Translations under genes and position numbers: made by a program
The notes under the pieces: generated by a model
Seen by the model: the letters and a program-made list of their open reading frames with translations, nothing else
Databases searched by the model: none
Told to the model about the DNA's origin: nothing
Origin: Alphaproteobacteria bacterium
GTDB taxonomy: Bacteria > Pseudomonadota > Alphaproteobacteria > Sphingomonadales > Sphingomonadaceae
NCBI GenBank assembly: GCA_018823325.1
Contig: JAHJIJ010000006.1
Coordinates: forward strand, 124,001 to 188,000
Direction: 5' to 3'
DNA length: 64,000 bases
Shown here: positions 62,154-64,000 of the stretch, piece by piece
How positions within the stretch are numbered: position 1 is the first letter of the stretch
Layout of the letters: each line of letters opens with the position of its first letter

Positions 62154-62183
62154 CCGGAGCGCAGGCGGGCTTATGGGGGCGCC

Positions 62184-62828
62184 ATGACCGAAACCAGACA
62201 GGCGTCATCTTATCCGCCGTGCCAGCTCTACCTGATTTCTCCGGCGACGATCGGCGAGGATTTCGTCGGCCAGCTTGCCGAGGCGTTGGACGGCGGGCCC
62301 GTGGCGGCGTTTCAGCTGCGGCTGAAAGGCGTGAGCGAGGATGAGGCAGCGCGTCTCGCGGAGCCGCTCCAGCGGCTGTGCGCCGAGCGGGACGTTGCTT
62401 TCATCGTGAACGACAGTATCGCGCTTGCCCAGCGCCTGGGAGCCGATGGCGTGCATCTGGGGCAGGGCGACGGCGATCCGCGCGAGGCCCGGCGTGTGCT
62501 CGGCCCTTCTGCGCAGATCGGTGTGACCTGCCACGATAGCCGACATCTGGCTATGGATGCGGGCGAGGCGGGCGCCGACTATGTGGCGTTCGGGGCATTT
62601 TATCCCACGACGACAAAGGATGTGAGCCATCACGCCGATCCCGAGTTGCTCCGCTGGTGGTCGACCGTCTTTGAGCTGCCCTGCGTCGCCATTGGCGGCA
62701 TCACCGCGGACAATGCCTTGCCGCTGATCGAGGCGGGCGCCGATTTTCTCGCCGTGAGCGGCGCGGTCTGGTCTCATCCGGAAGGCCCCCGTGCCGGCGT
62801 TGCGGCATTCGCTGAGGTTCTCGGATGA
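62184..62828 (+). CDS. thiE: Thiamine-phosphate synthase family protein
   Basis: The 214-aa TIM-barrel protein has [25 protein letters not shown] and [30 protein letters not shown], which are typical of Thi[11 protein letters not shown] matches the family's phosphate loop. No TPP riboswitch was seen in the 30-nt gap upstream. The next gene overlaps by ATGA. Confidence 0.88.
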   Translation: MTETRQASSYPPCQLYLISPATIGEDFVGQLAEALDGGPVAAFQLRLKGVSEDEAARLAEPLQRLCAERDVAFIVNDSIALAQRLGADGVHLGQGDGDPREARRVLGPSAQIGVTCHDSRHLAMDAGEAGADYVAFGAFYPTTTKDVSHHADPELLRWWSTVFELPCVAIGGITADNALPLIEAGADFLAVSGAVWSHPEGPRAGVAAFAEVLG

Positions 62829-63361
62829 GGTCCATCTCCGGTCTGCCTGTTCGATCATTGTCGGGCCTCGGGATGAGCCTTGCCCTTCTCGTTACCCCGC
62901 TTGCAGCGGTAAGGGCGACCGAAGGTGTCGATGCCGCTGCCGCTGCAGTGACGGCCGCCCCGCCAATCGAGCAGCGCGGCTGGGTGACCGATGCCGCTGA
63001 TATGCTCACGCCGCAACAGCGCGAGACGCTAGAGCGGCGCCTTGTGGGTCTTCAAGCGGCTACGGGCCGGGAAACAATCGTGGTCACGGTTCCCTCGCTC
63101 CATGGCCGCGACATCTCCAGCTATGCGCGCGATCTCGGGAATCGCTGGGCCGTGGGCGTGCCGGGCGACGAAGGCATTGTTATCCTGCTTGCGCCGACAG
63201 AGCAGCTGGTGCGCATTGCCGTGGGACGAGGCCTCGAAGCCCAGATCACGGACGCCATGTGTCAGGACATCATCGACGCTGCAATGTTACCGGAATTCCG
63301 CGCAGGGCGCCTTCATGAAGGTCTGATGGCTGGAATCGCGGCGCTGGAATCCGGCTTCTAG
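62825..63361 (+). CDS. TPM-domain protein (TLP18.3/Psb32/MOLO-1 type)
   Basis: The 178-aa protein has a signal peptide ([17 protein letters not shown]), then a TPM domain beginning [42 protein letters not shown] and ending with [17 protein letters not shown]. It lacks the C-terminal membrane helix and glycine-rich tail of many relatives, so it is probably free in the periplasm. Function unknown. Confidence 0.85.
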   Translation: MRSISGLPVRSLSGLGMSLALLVTPLAAVRATEGVDAAAAAVTAAPPIEQRGWVTDAADMLTPQQRETLERRLVGLQAATGRETIVVTVPSLHGRDISSYARDLGNRWAVGVPGDEGIVILLAPTEQLVRIAVGRGLEAQITDAMCQDIIDAAMLPEFRAGRLHEGLMAGIAALESGF

Positions 63362-63390
63362 GGCCGATCCGCCCCAGATCGCCGCTTCAC

Positions 63391-64000
63391 TCAGGCCTGA
63401 CCGGCGACCATGTTCCTCGTCGCTTCACCGGAATGCGCCAGCATATCGGTAATGAAGCCCTGCATGTCCCGCTGGGACTTTTCATAATCCTTGTCGATGA
63501 CCGACATGCGCACGAGCAAGCCGTCAGCGAGATAGCCCTCGATATTGGCCTTGGTCATCGCGATGCGCTGGGTGAGCCAGCTCTGGGGGAAATCCGAGCC
63601 GATGCGGGTCCAGTACAGGATGTTCTCGTTACGCGACCCGAGCACGGCCGTCACCGAGCGAGCGGGAATGATCACGTCGCGTCCGGCGGCTTTCACCGGA
63701 AGATCGCGCGGCTCGCTGCGATCGATCGAGAAGCCGCCAGCGTAATAGCAAATCTCGGGCCTGTGGAGCTGCACATTGTTGAGCTGCATGCTGTTATAGG
63801 CAGCGAGGAACATCACTCCCACGCCCTTGGAGTTCACGTAAGTGCGCGTGAGGATGTGCTGATATAGGCGGTCGGCAAGCTCGCTTTCGGGCGGAAGCAC
63901 CAGTTCGCTAACCGGCAGCGTGCGCCAGTCTCCAAACGCCTTCGGGAAAAGCGCCTCGAACTGCTCGTCAGTCAGATCGCGATAGCGCTGCTCCGGCTCA
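63391..64000 (-). CDS. epsI: EpsI/exosortase-associated protein, C-terminal part
   Basis: The reading frame enters from beyond the window end, so only the last 202 residues are visible. FPKAFGDWRT, then LADRLYQHILTRTYVNSKGVGVMFLAAYNSMQLNNVQLHRPEICYYAGGF, and RNENILYWTRIGSDFP are typical of EpsI (DUF3485) proteins. These work with exosortase in export or processing of exopolysaccharide-linked proteins. The exosortase gene itself should lie outside the window. The GTG at 63900 is an internal codon, not the start. Confidence 0.87.
   Translation of the reverse strand, partial: EPEQRYRDLTDEQFEALFPKAFGDWRTLPVSELVLPPESELADRLYQHILTRTYVNSKGVGVMFLAAYNSMQLNNVQLHRPEICYYAGGFSIDRSEPRDLPVKAAGRDVIIPARSVTAVLGSRNENILYWTRIGSDFPQSWLTQRIAMTKANIEGYLADGLLVRMSVIDKDYEKSQRDMQGFITDMLAHSGEATRNMVAGQA

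Noticed and set aside
62154..62183. TPP riboswitch in front of thiE
   Set aside because: The gap is 30 nt and lacks the THI-box core, so none is present here.
1..64000. CRISPR array, insertion sequence, prophage or plasmid functions
   Set aside because: No regularly spaced repeats, transposase, integrase, capsid or replication proteins were found in either strand.

Overview
The window looks like the chromosome of a high-GC alphaproteobacterium, most likely a sphingomonad (Sphingomonadales). The signs are a FYDLN-type acidic protein, a DUF2842 protein, class I fructose-bisphosphate aldolase after tkt-gap-pgk, an EpsI-type exosortase partner, several TonB receptors, and a palindromic repeat present twice. 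This assignment is inference from gene content; no 16S rRNA gene is present.

Region 1 (1-10.9 kb) holds the end of a FYDLN protein gene, tRNA-Ala and purU. These are followed by a minus-strand two-partner secretion pair: a 553-aa TpsB transporter gene and a giant 2222-aa TpsA exoprotein gene. About 450 nt upstream of tpsB, on the same strand, is a sequence that matches the core of the cyclic di-GMP-I (GEMM-I) riboswitch. A plausible promoter lies in front of it.

Region 2 (10.9-30 kb) is an accessory catabolic region. Plus-strand genes encode a Rieske oxygenase, a VOC protein, a LigB/DODA-type dioxygenase, an acetamidase/formamidase, an AraC regulator and a TauD-like oxygenase. A long minus-strand run (26.5 to 17.3 kb) encodes a ribokinase-like kinase, a RutA-like flavin monooxygenase, a RutB-like amidohydrolase, two MFS transporters, an M20 peptidase and a 781-aa natural fusion of an AraC regulator to an acetamidase/formamidase. 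Divergent from it is SDR-isochorismatase-nitroreductase, closed by a strong terminator. The gene set suggests breakdown of amide- or ring-nitrogen compounds; the substrate is unknown.

Region 3 (30-49.8 kb) is the most unusual part. After a TonB receptor and a divergent GntR regulator, one tightly packed plus-strand unit (33.7-48.4 kb) encodes a secreted CocE/S15-type hydrolase, a TonB receptor, a CapA-like protein and TRAP transporter membrane subunits. It continues with a cysteine-poor 2-hydroxyacyl-CoA dehydratase-like subunit, a double-domain CaiB CoA-transferase, a second dehydratase-like subunit, a lipoprotein TRAP binding protein, another CaiB CoA-transferase and a secreted alpha/beta hydrolase. 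Most junctions overlap by 4 nt. It reads as a complete route: outer-membrane uptake, periplasmic hydrolysis, inner-membrane import of a carboxylate, CoA activation, then dehydratase/reductase-like chemistry. No dehydratase activase gene is visible. An HD-domain protein and an Lrp regulator follow on the minus strand.

Region 4 (49.8-64 kb) is housekeeping: cold-shock protein, a 57-aa small protein, tRNA-Pro, thyA, an AI-2E/PerM-family permease, tRNA-Asp, DUF2842, 5-formyl-THF cyclo-ligase, a probable 6S RNA, zapA, then tkt-gap-pgk-fba, glutathione peroxidase, thiE, a TPM-domain protein and the end of an epsI-like gene running off the window. No CRISPR array, insertion sequence, transposase or phage gene was seen.
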